NCBI GenBank assembly: GCA_003552785.1 | Contig: PUOQ01000008.1 | Coordinates: 1 to 7,809, forward strand | Length of the DNA stretch: 7,809 nucleotides | DNA from: Dehalococcoidia bacterium | GTDB taxonomy: Bacteria > Chloroflexota > Dehalococcoidia > Dehalococcoidales > CSSed11-197 | Direction: 5' to 3' | Part shown: one piece after another, positions 1 to 6,405 of the stretch | Layout of the letters: each line of letters opens with the position of its first letter | How positions within the stretch are numbered: the stretch's first letter is position 1 | Program-made: the position numbers and the translations under genes | The notes under the pieces: generated by a model | What the model was told of the DNA's origin: nothing | The model's database searches: none | Seen by the model: only the letters and a program-made list of their open reading frames with translations

Positions 1-1
1 A

Positions 2-1459
2 ACCCCTTCTGAAGCCTATGTCAATGGCAGGGTGGTGGCACGGCACCTGGAAACGGGCAGAAGGTTTTCGCTTAATTCGGGGTATTCCTCCACCATTTCC
101 CCGGTGCCCTCCAGCGAAGGTGAAACCTTTACCGACTCCCGTGAAGTGGCGATGCATTTTCCCTGGGACAGCCCTTCCGGTGAATATAAAATCACCGGGG
201 AGTTAATTGAAGCCAGGGTTAAATCCGGCGGGCTTTGGTTCGATGTTACCGACTCACTGCCCCAAACACAGAACATGGGCCGTGTTTACTACAAAATGCC
301 CGAACCGGAACCCACACCCACACCCACACCCACACCAACACCAATGCCATCTCCGACACCCACACCTACACCGATGCCAACGCCATCTCCGACGCCTACA
401 CCGACGCCCGAACCGGAATCAACTCCAACCCCAACCCCGTCGCCAGAACCCACGCCAACACCTACACCGGAGCCCGAACCGGACCCCACGCCGACAGACC
501 CGCCGGAAGAACCAACCACCCCCGCTGAACCGGAAGTGCCGGAGGGGGCTGCCGGGCTGAAAGGTGAAACCGACAGCGACGGGCGGTTAACCGCCAACCT
601 TGAACTTGCCACTCTCGACGGGCGCTCGCGCCTTAACCTCGAAAAAGGGACCCGCATCGGCAGCAGTGATGATGCAAGCCTTCCGGCGTGGATTATGTTA
701 ACCAGCCTCTCCGAAGCACCGGAGGGGGCTGATGAAAGCCAGATGGTGGGCCCTGCCTGCCAGATTAAACCCCTCCGGGCTTTATTTGAGCCCCATGCCA
801 CCCTGAGCCTGGATTACTACCCGGCCCAGATTCCGGCCGGAATGGATGCAACTTCGCTGGTAATTGCCCGCTGGGATGAGGATGGCAAAAAGTGGGTGGT
901 GCTGGAAGAAAGCCGGGTGGATGCTTCCAGTAACAGCGTGACCGCCCCGGTTACACAGGCGGGCAGTTATGCAATCCTGGCGCCTGTTTCCCCACCGGAC
1001 TTTGAGCTTTCTGAATTTTTGATTAACCCGGAGGAGGCTGCCTCCGGGCAGATGGTTTCCATAGAATGCCGGGTGAAAAACCGGGGGACAGCGGCGGGTT
1101 ATTATGAAGCCACCCTCAAGCTGAATGGCGAAATCCAGGAGGTGCGGCGCATCACCCTGGATGGAGGCTCCAGCCGGGTGATCAGCTTCGGGGTGGTGCG
1201 TTACGGCGCCGGCACTTACGCGGTGGATTTAAACGGCCTTACCGGGGTTTACACCGTCACCGACGATGAGTACTCTCCTCCCCCCGTCCCCTCTGCTCCC
1301 CAGAACGGCGGCGGGCAGGCGGAATACGGTGTTTGGGCAATTTATGCTTTGAATGCAGTGCTGCTTCTGGTGATCTGTTTCCTTGGCCGCGGTTTTATAA
1401 AAAAGCATCTGGCCGGGGCGTGGGGGCGGATGCGGGGCATTTTCAGTTCAGGTGGCTGA
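2..1459 (+). CDS. Surface/secreted protein with Pro-Thr linker, ZU5-like and CARDB-like domains and C-terminal membrane anchor (5' partial)
   Basis: The frame is open from base 2, before the first usable start (GTG at 32), so the gene begins upstream; 485 residues are visible, ending at TGA 1457-1459. Numbered from base 2: residues 1-98 are a small beta-rich region (PWDSPSGEYKITGELIEA about 55-70); 99-182 are a low-complexity PEPEPTPTP linker; 182-330 resemble the ZU5-type beta domain of bacterial surface proteins (LFEPHATLSLDYYPAQIPAG, then WDEDGKKWVVLEE, then GSYAILAP); 334-418 resemble a CARDB/Ig adhesion domain (VSIECRVKNRGTAAGYYEATLKLNG); 425-440 are a P/G-rich spacer; 443-464 are one membrane helix, followed by a basic tail (IKKHLAGAWGRMRG) expected in the cytosol. 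No LPXTG motif is seen, so anchoring is by the helix. The domain names are by eye. It probably belongs to a separate upstream transcription unit, but its position suggests it could be a client or partner of the downstream envelope operon. The true N-terminus and any signal peptide lie outside the window. Confidence 0.85.
   Translation, partial: TPSEAYVNGRVVARHLETGRRFSLNSGYSSTISPVPSSEGETFTDSREVAMHFPWDSPSGEYKITGELIEARVKSGGLWFDVTDSLPQTQNMGRVYYKMPEPEPTPTPTPTPTPMPSPTPTPTPMPTPSPTPTPTPEPESTPTPTPSPEPTPTPTPEPEPDPTPTDPPEEPTTPAEPEVPEGAAGLKGETDSDGRLTANLELATLDGRSRLNLEKGTRIGSSDDASLPAWIMLTSLSEAPEGADESQMVGPACQIKPLRALFEPHATLSLDYYPAQIPAGMDATSLVIARWDEDGKKWVVLEESRVDASSNSVTAPVTQAGSYAILAPVSPPDFELSEFLINPEEAASGQMVSIECRVKNRGTAAGYYEATLKLNGEIQEVRRITLDGGSSRVISFGVVRYGAGTYAVDLNGLTGVYTVTDDEYSPPPVPSAPQNGGGQAEYGVWAIYALNAVLLLVICFLGRGFIKKHLAGAWGRMRGIFSSGG
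296..545 (+). repeat. Hexamer-based Pro-Thr/Pro-Glu coding repeat
   Basis: Low-complexity DNA encoding the Pro-rich linker of the surface protein. Four perfect tandem CCCACA hexamers lie at 311-334, followed by variants (CCAACA, CCGACA, CCTACA). A higher-order duplication is visible: GCCATCTCCGAC at 346-357 and again at 382-393, a 36 bp period. CCCGAACCGGA recurs at 299, 407 and 473, spaced by 108 and 66 bp, both multiples of six. All periods are multiples of three, so gain or loss of whole units would change linker length without breaking the frame. Confidence 0.85.
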
Positions 1460-1471
1460 ACTTAATTTATA

Positions 1472-1500
1472 TTGACTAACCAGCCGTGCTGGTTTAAGAT
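1472..1500 (+). promoter_or_regulatory. Putative sigma-A (sigma70-type) promoter for the downstream operon
   Basis: TTGACT at 1472-1477 matches the -35 consensus at five of six positions. TAAGAT at 1495-1500 matches the -10 consensus at four of six. The spacer is exactly 17 bp. Transcription would start near 1507, about 95 nt before the first gene of the six-gene block. This is the only good promoter-like pair I see in the 143 bp gap, and it lies just after the stop codon of the upstream gene. The call is by eye from consensus matching. Confidence 0.5.
1478..1494. promoter_or_regulatory. Perfect inverted repeat filling the promoter spacer (candidate operator or weak terminator)
   Basis: AACCAGC-CGT-GCTGGTT has two perfect 7-base arms around a 3-base centre. 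It occupies precisely the 17 bases between the putative -35 and -10 elements, which is where a dimeric DNA-binding regulator could sit. Alternatively, as RNA from the upstream gene it would fold into a short hairpin followed by only TAAGAT, too poor in T for a convincing intrinsic terminator. I favour an operator but cannot decide from sequence alone. Confidence 0.4.
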
Positions 1501-1602
1501 ACGCGTTACAACCCCTTAAAAACGGGAGGTTGCGGCCGTATTCCTGGCACATGCCCGGCCGAGTTAAGAAAAGTCTATTAGAAATTCAGGGTATATAAAA
1601 CA
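1501..1602 (+). other. Leader region with inverted repeats, no gene seen
   Basis: This would be the 5' untranslated leader if the promoter is right. CAACC (1509-1513) can pair with GGTTG (1528-1532), and the stem extends inward by two C-G pairs (1514-1515 with 1525-1526) past a bulged A. Further on, two CGGCCG copies (1533-1538 and 1556-1561) bracket a small GGCA-CA-TGCC palindrome (1546-1555), so they could form a nested stem. It matches no riboswitch class that I recognise. A 15-codon ATG frame at 1551-1598 has no well-placed ribosome-binding site and is not called. Confidence 0.3.
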
Positions 1603-2355
1603 TTGAGTAAATCGAAGTTAAACAAAAACCCCTATTACCGGCTCGGCGTGATACTGGTGGTAAGCGGCGCCATTCTGGCGCCCGTCTTCTACCTGATACT
1701 CGAATCCGTGCCGCTTTCCGCACTCGGGATTTCGATGATAATCCTGGGGCTGGTAAGCTCCATGCTGGCCGGCAGCCGCCCCGATATTACCCCCGAAGCC
1801 AGCCAGATGATGCTTATTTCAGGAATCCAGAACCTGGCTTCCCTGCTGGAGGAACTGGGGCTGAGATCCAGGGCAATTTACCTGCCCTCACAGGAAGGTG
1901 AAGGGCGGCCCCGCGCCCTCATCCCCCTCCAGGAAAACGGAGCCGTCCCCAAAAACACGGGTAAACTGCCCGAAAGGCTGGTGGCAAGATACGGCCCCGG
2001 CATGCATGACATCGGCCTGGTGGTGACCACGCCCGGTTCGGTAAGCCTGGACGGGGTGGGCATTGAACCCGGGGGCGGGTACGAACAGATAGAGGGCGCC
2101 CTCAACAATATACTGGTAGGTATAATGGACCTGGCCGACTCCGTCTCTGCAAATATCTCAAACGGGCGGGTGGTGGTTAACATCACCAAACCCAGGCTCA
2201 AATACGAAAACATCTGGTTCTACCGCTGCCTCGGAAGCCCGATGGCCTCAATAGCCGCCACTGCAGCCAGCCAGGCCCTTTCAAGCCCGGTAAGAATAGA
2301 CAGGGAAGAAAAGACCAGAAAAGGGCTGAAAATTGAGCTGGAGGTGCTCGAATGA
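1603..2355 (+). CDS. Two-TM membrane protein with C-terminal cytosolic domain of unknown function
   Basis: 250 residues, function not recognised. The TTG start at 1603 is the only reasonable one: an in-frame TAG lies at 1579-1581 with no other start codon between, and the first in-frame ATG falls inside the second membrane helix. The ribosome-binding site is weak (AGGG 1588-1591, 11 bases upstream). Residues 13-32 and 36-56 are two hydrophobic helices forming a hairpin, so both ends should face the cytosol. The remaining roughly 190 residues are soluble and mixed alpha/beta: a helical stretch SGIQNLASLLEELGL (73-87), a Gly-rich strand-loop region (about 138-160), a helix (about 162-180) and a C-terminal CLGSPMASIAATAASQALSS helix (209-228) leading into a beta strand ending LKIELEVLE. 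This tail recalls uncharacterised membrane proteins encoded with MoxR/DUF58 clusters, including archaeal ones, but that is from memory and unverified. It is the first gene of the operon and overlaps the next by 4 bp (ATGA). Confidence 0.82.
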   Translation: MSKSKLNKNPYYRLGVILVVSGAILAPVFYLILESVPLSALGISMIILGLVSSMLAGSRPDITPEASQMMLISGIQNLASLLEELGLRSRAIYLPSQEGEGRPRALIPLQENGAVPKNTGKLPERLVARYGPGMHDIGLVVTTPGSVSLDGVGIEPGGGYEQIEGALNNILVGIMDLADSVSANISNGRVVVNITKPRLKYENIWFYRCLGSPMASIAATAASQALSSPVRIDREEKTRKGLKIELEVLE

Positions 2356-2609
2356 AGCTCTACAACAGCTTCATCGCCGTACTGGCGGCAGTTTTCAGCG
2401 GCATCACCGTCATCATGGCGGCTTTTGGTGTAGAGCAACTGGATGCCTATTTTACCGCCTATACACTGGCGCTTTTGATACTGACCACACTTTATGTAAG
2501 CTTCAGCCCCAGAGCGCGCCGGGCGCTCAGCACCGTTGGCCTGGTGGCGTTTGCGGGGTTTATGGTGATTGTGGCCATCGAAATAGTCGAAATTCTTTCG
2601 GGGAGGTAG
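2352..2609 (+). CDS. Small three-TM membrane protein, unknown function
   Basis: 85 residues, not recognised as a named family. The ATG at 2352 overlaps the previous stop as ATGA, and GGAGGT at 2340-2345 sits six bases upstream, a very good start signal. Nearly the whole protein is hydrophobic: helices at about 5-27, 30-50 and 58-82, with a short basic loop SPRARRA (52-58) between helices two and three that should face the cytosol by the positive-inside rule. The only charged residues inside or near the helices are a few acids, including two Glu in the last one (IEIVEIL). Its size and coupling suggest a subunit or partner of the adjacent two-TM protein or of the larger membrane proteins downstream rather than an enzyme. 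Its last codons (ggg agg tag) carry the ribosome-binding site of the next gene. Confidence 0.78.
   Translation: MKLYNSFIAVLAAVFSGITVIMAAFGVEQLDAYFTAYTLALLILTTLYVSFSPRARRALSTVGLVAFAGFMVIVAIEIVEILSGR
2600..2607 (+). promoter_or_regulatory. Ribosome-binding site fixing a TTG start
   Basis: GGGGAGGT lies at the very end of the 85-aa gene and overlaps the first base of its stop codon. It is about 10 bases upstream of TTG 2618. An in-frame TGA at 2612-2614 excludes an earlier start, and the residues after TTG form a complete signal peptide, so TTG is chosen. Confidence 0.65.
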
Positions 2610-2617
2610 CCTGACGT

Positions 2618-4579
2618 TTGGGCAGAAGGAGAATACCGGCCATACTGGCGGCGTTAATACTTCTTGGTGCCGGCTCGCTTCCGGCAGGCGCTGCAGACAT
2701 ACCGCCCCACGTAGACCCGGAAGCCGCCCCGGTGGAATACGACGGCGCAACCCTTCTAAACAGGTACGCGAAGGGTTTGGACTACGTGCTGGCAAGAGAT
2801 GCCGCGGGTATAGAGCCCCTGCTAAAGCAAGCCGCACTGGCCCATATCCCGGAGGAGCTGAGGGGCACCGCTGAAGTCTTCTTTTCATCCAGCCGTGAAT
2901 CGGCCATATTGATACCCGCCATTGAAGCAGCCCTCGAAGACGCCGAAAACCTGCTGGCAGAAGCCCTGGTGGATGATTCGCTTGAGGCCTCGCAGAAAGC
3001 AGGGCAAAAGCTCTCGGATGCCTATGGAGAGCTTGAGGTTATGGAAGAAAAAGCCGGTGACACCGGGCAGTGGTGGCAGGTGGACCGGGCAGGAGAAGGC
3101 AGCGCTCTTGATACAGCCTACCGGGAAGTTGAAAACAAACTGCTCCAGATCAGGAATCTTCTGGACATGATGGGTGATGTGAAAACCTCCCTCGTCGAAC
3201 AGGCGGAGGCGATTATTGATGATGACCTGCTTTCCACCCGGCTTACCCTTTCTGTTGAGCCCGATGCAGCCTTTGTGGGTGAAACGGTCGAATTCGAAGG
3301 CCGGCTCACCTCCAAAGGTGAACCGCTTGAAGGAAGGGAATTAAGGGTCATGCTTGAAGGCTCCCCTGCATCAAAGGTGGTTACGGGGAGCGGCGGCTAC
3401 TACCGTGGGGAGCTGGAGCTCCCCTATGAATACACCCCGGAAAAATCCCTAAAGGTTTTATATCTGCCCGCCGGGGAGGACCTGGGCAACTACCTGGGCT
3501 CTTCCAGCCCCACCGCAACCATAGATGTTCTTTTCTACCAGGCCGGCCTGGAGCTGGAAATGCCACATGAAGCCTACCCCGGCCGCGAGTTTATGCTGCA
3601 GGGAAGCTTTGACTATGGCGCGGATCCGGCACCGGCATCCCGGGATGTGTATATCTACTGGCAGGAAGAAACAATAGAAAAAGAGGTTGAAGGCCCTGAC
3701 TTTAGCCGGGGTATAGAAGTAGCCGGTGATGTTTCCCCGGGCAGATACCGCCTGACGCTTTATGCCCCGCCCCGGGAGAGGTACGCCCCCGTCCGGGCCG
3801 ACACCACCATCGAAGTAGTTACCCAAAAACCGGTTTTAGAGGCAGACCTGCCGGGGGTGGTGTTTTTGCCCTCGAGCCACACCATAAGCGGACAGGCGTA
3901 TTCCGAGCTGGGGCCGGTAGCAGACGGGGAAGTAAAGGTGACCCTCGGGGAATGGGAAACCACTGCCAGAACACTTGAGGACGGCACCTTTGAGGCCAAC
4001 CTTGACACGGGCATGAGCCTGATGCTGGTGGGGGCAGAGCAGATAAAGGTCAGCCTTGCGCCCACCGAGCCCTGGCACAGCGGGGCAAACCTCACCGGCA
4101 GGCTGATGGTAATAAACCCGATAAACATTGCCGGGCTGGCGCTGGCGGTGTTAATACCCTCCGTCTTTGGCCTCCGGTCTCTGGTAAGAAATTTACGAAT
4201 AAAGAAAAAACTGCGCCAGGTGGCCCGGCCTGACGCTCCTGGAGCACCGGTCGGAGTGCAAACTCCGGCCCCGAGCGCCGCGGTCGAAAAACCTGCCGCC
4301 AAAGGCGCCCCGCGCACCGTTTTGCTTGGCCTCTACCGGGAAGTGCTGCGGCTGGTTGAAGCTGCAACCTCGCTTGCGATGGGCTCAAGCCACACCCTGC
4401 GGGAGTTTTGCCGTGAAGCTGGCCCGGGGCTGGGGCCGCTTGCGCCTTATTTTCAGGAGTTTACCCTGATGATAGAAAAAATACTTTACTCACCCCGGAA
4501 ACCCGGGGAGGCCGAAGCCGAAAAAGGCAGGCAGTTAAAACAGCAAATGCTCAAAGGAGTCAGGGATGAGGGTAATTAA
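2618..4579 (+). CDS. Signal-peptide/helical/three-Ig-like/TM protein with cytosolic DUF4129-like domain
   Basis: 653 residues with a clear layered architecture. Residues 1-25 are a signal peptide (MGRRR, a hydrophobic core, then LPAGAA, probable cleavage near 25-26). Residues 41-205 are helical and rich in Ala/Glu/Leu, possibly coiled coil (AIEAALEDAENLLAEALVDD at 101-120). Three Ig-like beta repeats follow at about 208-304, 309-401 and 404-500; the first has AFVGETVEFEGRLTSKGEPL and each ends in a related P-aromatic-T-V closing segment. A membrane helix spans about 501-520, then a basic stop-transfer stretch (RNLRIKKKLR 524-533), a Pro/Ala linker and a C-terminal helical domain (566-645). 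The pattern LYREVLRLV, HTLREFCRE, FTLMIEKILYSP resembles DUF4129, the domain normally at the cytosolic C-terminus of TgpA-like transglutaminases. No transglutaminase Cys-His-Asp core is visible, so it is unlikely to be an enzyme. I infer an envelope receptor or scaffold whose inner domain meets the MoxR/DUF58 machinery. It overlaps the next gene by 14 bp. Confidence 0.88.
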   Translation: MGRRRIPAILAALILLGAGSLPAGAADIPPHVDPEAAPVEYDGATLLNRYAKGLDYVLARDAAGIEPLLKQAALAHIPEELRGTAEVFFSSSRESAILIPAIEAALEDAENLLAEALVDDSLEASQKAGQKLSDAYGELEVMEEKAGDTGQWWQVDRAGEGSALDTAYREVENKLLQIRNLLDMMGDVKTSLVEQAEAIIDDDLLSTRLTLSVEPDAAFVGETVEFEGRLTSKGEPLEGRELRVMLEGSPASKVVTGSGGYYRGELELPYEYTPEKSLKVLYLPAGEDLGNYLGSSSPTATIDVLFYQAGLELEMPHEAYPGREFMLQGSFDYGADPAPASRDVYIYWQEETIEKEVEGPDFSRGIEVAGDVSPGRYRLTLYAPPRERYAPVRADTTIEVVTQKPVLEADLPGVVFLPSSHTISGQAYSELGPVADGEVKVTLGEWETTARTLEDGTFEANLDTGMSLMLVGAEQIKVSLAPTEPWHSGANLTGRLMVINPINIAGLALAVLIPSVFGLRSLVRNLRIKKKLRQVARPDAPGAPVGVQTPAPSAAVEKPAAKGAPRTVLLGLYREVLRLVEAATSLAMGSSHTLREFCREAGPGLGPLAPYFQEFTLMIEKILYSPRKPGEAEAEKGRQLKQQMLKGVRDEGN

Positions 4580-5453
4580 GCTGGGGGCGGTTGCGGTGGT
4601 GGTGGCGCTGCTTGCTTCCCTGGGGAGTATTATTCTTTACCCTTCAGCGCAGGATTTTATGCGCACCAACCCCTTCTGGAACGGAATCCGTGATTTCTGC
4701 GAGCGGTATGATGTGGAAATGGTTCCCTCGGTTAAAGGCATGACACCGCAGCCGGGGGGCAGCGTTTTAATCCTCATCCCCTACATGCCCTACGATGATG
4801 AATATTTGGGGCAAATAGCCTCCTTTGCCCGGGATGGGGGCACCCTTATTATTATGGACGACTACGGTTACGGCAACCAGGTGCTTTCTACACTGGAGCT
4901 GGATATGGAATTTGACGGCGACCCGCTTCTTGACCCCTACCTTTGCCACCAAAACCAGTGGCTGCCCAAAATAAACGACCTGGCCGGAGAACTGGAGGAG
5001 GAAGGCATACAGGAGCTTATTTTAAACTACGCCACCGCCCTTAATGTTTACGGAGACTACCAGGTTCTGGCCCGCACTGCCGACACCGCCTTCCTGGACC
5101 GCAACAGGAGCGAAACCCGCGATGAGGGCGACCCCGGAGGGCCTCTTGCTGTAGCCGCCCGGGCGGAAGCGGGGGAGGGAACGGTGATTGCCATTTCCGA
5201 CCCCAGCATTCTCATAAACAGCATGGTGGGCCGGGGCGGCAACGGAGCTTTTATGGAGCACCTGGCCGCCTCAGCCGGGGATGAGCCCCGCATTGCCCTG
5301 GACACCTCCCGCATACCCAGAGTCCCGCTGGACAGGTCAAAGGACACCTGGCAGATAATACACAAGCAATTATCTTCACCCTACCCGCAGGTGCTGCTGG
5401 TGGCGCTGATACTTACTCTTACAACCATGCCGTTATGGCGAAAAGGAGCATGA
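4566..5453 (+). CDS. DUF4350-like protein with N- and C-terminal membrane helices
   Basis: 295 residues. ATG 4566 is preceded by AAAGGAG at 4553-4559 with a 6-base spacer, and the start lies 14 bp inside the previous gene. Residues 5-25 are an uncleaved-type signal anchor or TM helix; 275-291 are a second helix with a basic end (WRKGA), so the central domain is extracytoplasmic and held at both ends. The centre has the DUF4350 pattern: NPFWNGIRDFCERYDVEMV (35-53), then a hydrophobic strand VLILIPYMPY (67-76), then FARDGGTLIIMDDYGYGNQV (87-106), and a later strand GEGTVIAISDPSILINSMV (203-221). DUF4350 is thought to share the glutamine-amidotransferase-like fold, but I see no nucleophile-elbow cysteine, so a binding rather than catalytic role is likely. 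Such proteins are regularly encoded beside MoxR and DUF58 genes. Family assignment is by motif pattern, without a profile search. Confidence 0.85.
   Translation: MRVIKLGAVAVVVALLASLGSIILYPSAQDFMRTNPFWNGIRDFCERYDVEMVPSVKGMTPQPGGSVLILIPYMPYDDEYLGQIASFARDGGTLIIMDDYGYGNQVLSTLELDMEFDGDPLLDPYLCHQNQWLPKINDLAGELEEEGIQELILNYATALNVYGDYQVLARTADTAFLDRNRSETRDEGDPGGPLAVAARAEAGEGTVIAISDPSILINSMVGRGGNGAFMEHLAASAGDEPRIALDTSRIPRVPLDRSKDTWQIIHKQLSSPYPQVLLVALILTLTTMPLWRKGA
5441..5448 (+). promoter_or_regulatory. Ribosome-binding site deciding the TTG start of the MoxR gene
   Basis: AAAAGGAG is placed six bases before TTG 5455. The only nearby ATG (5450) is in a different frame and meets TGA after two codons, so the strong site supports the TTG. 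The site lies inside the last codons of the preceding gene. Confidence 0.6.
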
Positions 5454-5454
5454 A

Positions 5455-6405
5455 TTGACACAAGAAAGCGATACTCAACAAAACACGGCCCGGATGATAC
5501 TGGATGAAGTCTCCCGGGGGGTTATCGGCAAGGAAAACACCAAAGAGGCGTTGATGCTGGCCCTCATCGCCGGGGGGCATATCCTTATTGAAGGGCTCCC
5601 GGGCACTGCCAAAACCAAACTGGCCCATGCCTTTGCCACTGCCATCGGCGGAACCTTCAAGCGCCTGCAGATGACTCCCGACATGATGCCGGCCGACATC
5701 ACCGGGTTTTATATTTACGGAACCGAAGCAAACACCCGCTTCATACCCGGGCCCCTGTTTGCCAACGTACTTCTGGCAGACGAGTTGAACCGCACCACCC
5801 CCAGAACACAGTCCGCCCTGCTGGAGGCGATGGGCGAGGGGCAGGTAAGCGTCGAAGGCAAAACCCATTCCCTGCCACAGCCTTTTATGGTTATCGCAAC
5901 CCAGGTGGGTGCCGGTGCTGAAGGCACCTACCCGCTGACCGACGTCCAGACGGACCGCTTCCTTATACGCGTGCCCAGCCGGTACCCTCAAAGAGATGAG
6001 GAAAAACGCATTGTTCAAGGCATTGACTACCTGGATGAACCCGGACTGAGCCCGGTTGTTGAGAGCCACCAGTTAAAAAAGCTGCAGCAGCAGGCCAGAG
6101 AGGTGCATGTTTCCGAACCGGTGACGGAATATATACTGGATATAATCCAGGCCCTCAGGCAGGACCCGGACAATTCGCAGGGGCCGGGGCCGAGGGGCGG
6201 CATCGGGCTTTTTAAATGCGCCCGGGCCATGGCGATGCTCGAGGGCCGCGGATACGTCATCCCGGATGATGTAAAGCACCTTTCTAAAATGGTTCTCTCC
6301 CACCGGCTTGGCATCAAGCCCGAAGCGGAAATGGAAGGAGTAACCTCAGAAATGGTGGTGGAAAGGGCCCTTTCTTCTGTAAGCGTACCCAAGGTGGAAG
6401 CGTGA
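5455..6405 (+). CDS. MoxR-family AAA+ ATPase
   Basis: 316 residues, the usual MoxR length, cytosolic with no signal or TM segment. AAA+ motifs occur in order: Walker A GLPGTAKT (47-54); the family signature LQMTPDMMPADITG (71-84); Walker B VLLADELNR (105-113) running into TPRTQSALLEAM (115-126); a sensor-1 strand FMVIATQ (144-150); the TDRF arginine-finger region (166-169); and a helical lid from about 200 with a sensor-2-like GPRGG (245-249). MoxR ATPases use ATP to remodel or assemble protein complexes, typically with a co-encoded DUF58 or vWA protein, and both neighbours fit that. Two departures are notable: the usual ATQNP after the sensor-1 strand reads ATQVG, and the usual sensor-2 SPR is GPR. 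Walker A and B are intact, so ATP binding and probably hydrolysis are expected. Start TTG is supported by AAAAGGAG. It lies 1 bp after the DUF4350-like gene and overlaps the DUF58 gene by 4 bp. Confidence 0.95.
   Translation: MTQESDTQQNTARMILDEVSRGVIGKENTKEALMLALIAGGHILIEGLPGTAKTKLAHAFATAIGGTFKRLQMTPDMMPADITGFYIYGTEANTRFIPGPLFANVLLADELNRTTPRTQSALLEAMGEGQVSVEGKTHSLPQPFMVIATQVGAGAEGTYPLTDVQTDRFLIRVPSRYPQRDEEKRIVQGIDYLDEPGLSPVVESHQLKKLQQQAREVHVSEPVTEYILDIIQALRQDPDNSQGPGPRGGIGLFKCARAMAMLEGRGYVIPDDVKHLSKMVLSHRLGIKPEAEMEGVTSEMVVERALSSVSVPKVEA

Noticed and set aside
207..560. Plus-strand frames rich in His-Pro/Gln or Thr-His across the same repeat
   Set aside because: Alternate-frame readings of the same hexamer repeats; composition is repeat-driven and the real frame carries the recognisable domains and TM anchor.
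289..801. Minus-strand frame of 170 codons rich in Val-Gly-Ser repeats
   Set aside because: It is the complement of the Pro-Thr repeat; (ACC/CCC)n read backwards gives (GGT/GGG)n. No ribosome-binding site, and it is opposite a well-supported gene.
1478..1500. Intrinsic terminator for the upstream surface-protein gene
   Set aside because: Stem of only 7 bp and followed by TAAGAT rather than a run of T; kept only as an alternative to the operator reading.
1551..1598. A 15-codon ATG frame in the leader (MPGRVKKSLLEIQGI)
   Set aside because: The nearest SD-like GGGAGGT is about 20 bases upstream, too far, and there is no overlap with the next start; it could be a leader peptide but nothing supports it.
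1591..1600. TATATAAAA resembling an archaeal TATA box
   Set aside because: It lies only a few bases before the TTG start, too close for a box needing about 25 bp to the start of transcription; the TTGACT/TAAGAT pair fits better.
2220..2888. Minus-strand frame of 222 codons spanning three plus-strand genes
   Set aside because: Arg/Pro-rich shadow composition, no recognisable motif, and it crosses three genes with good start signals.
5419..6069. Minus-strand frame of 216 codons opposite the MoxR gene
   Set aside because: The plus strand encodes clear AAA+ motifs throughout; the reverse frame shows no domain and is a by-product of GC-rich coding.
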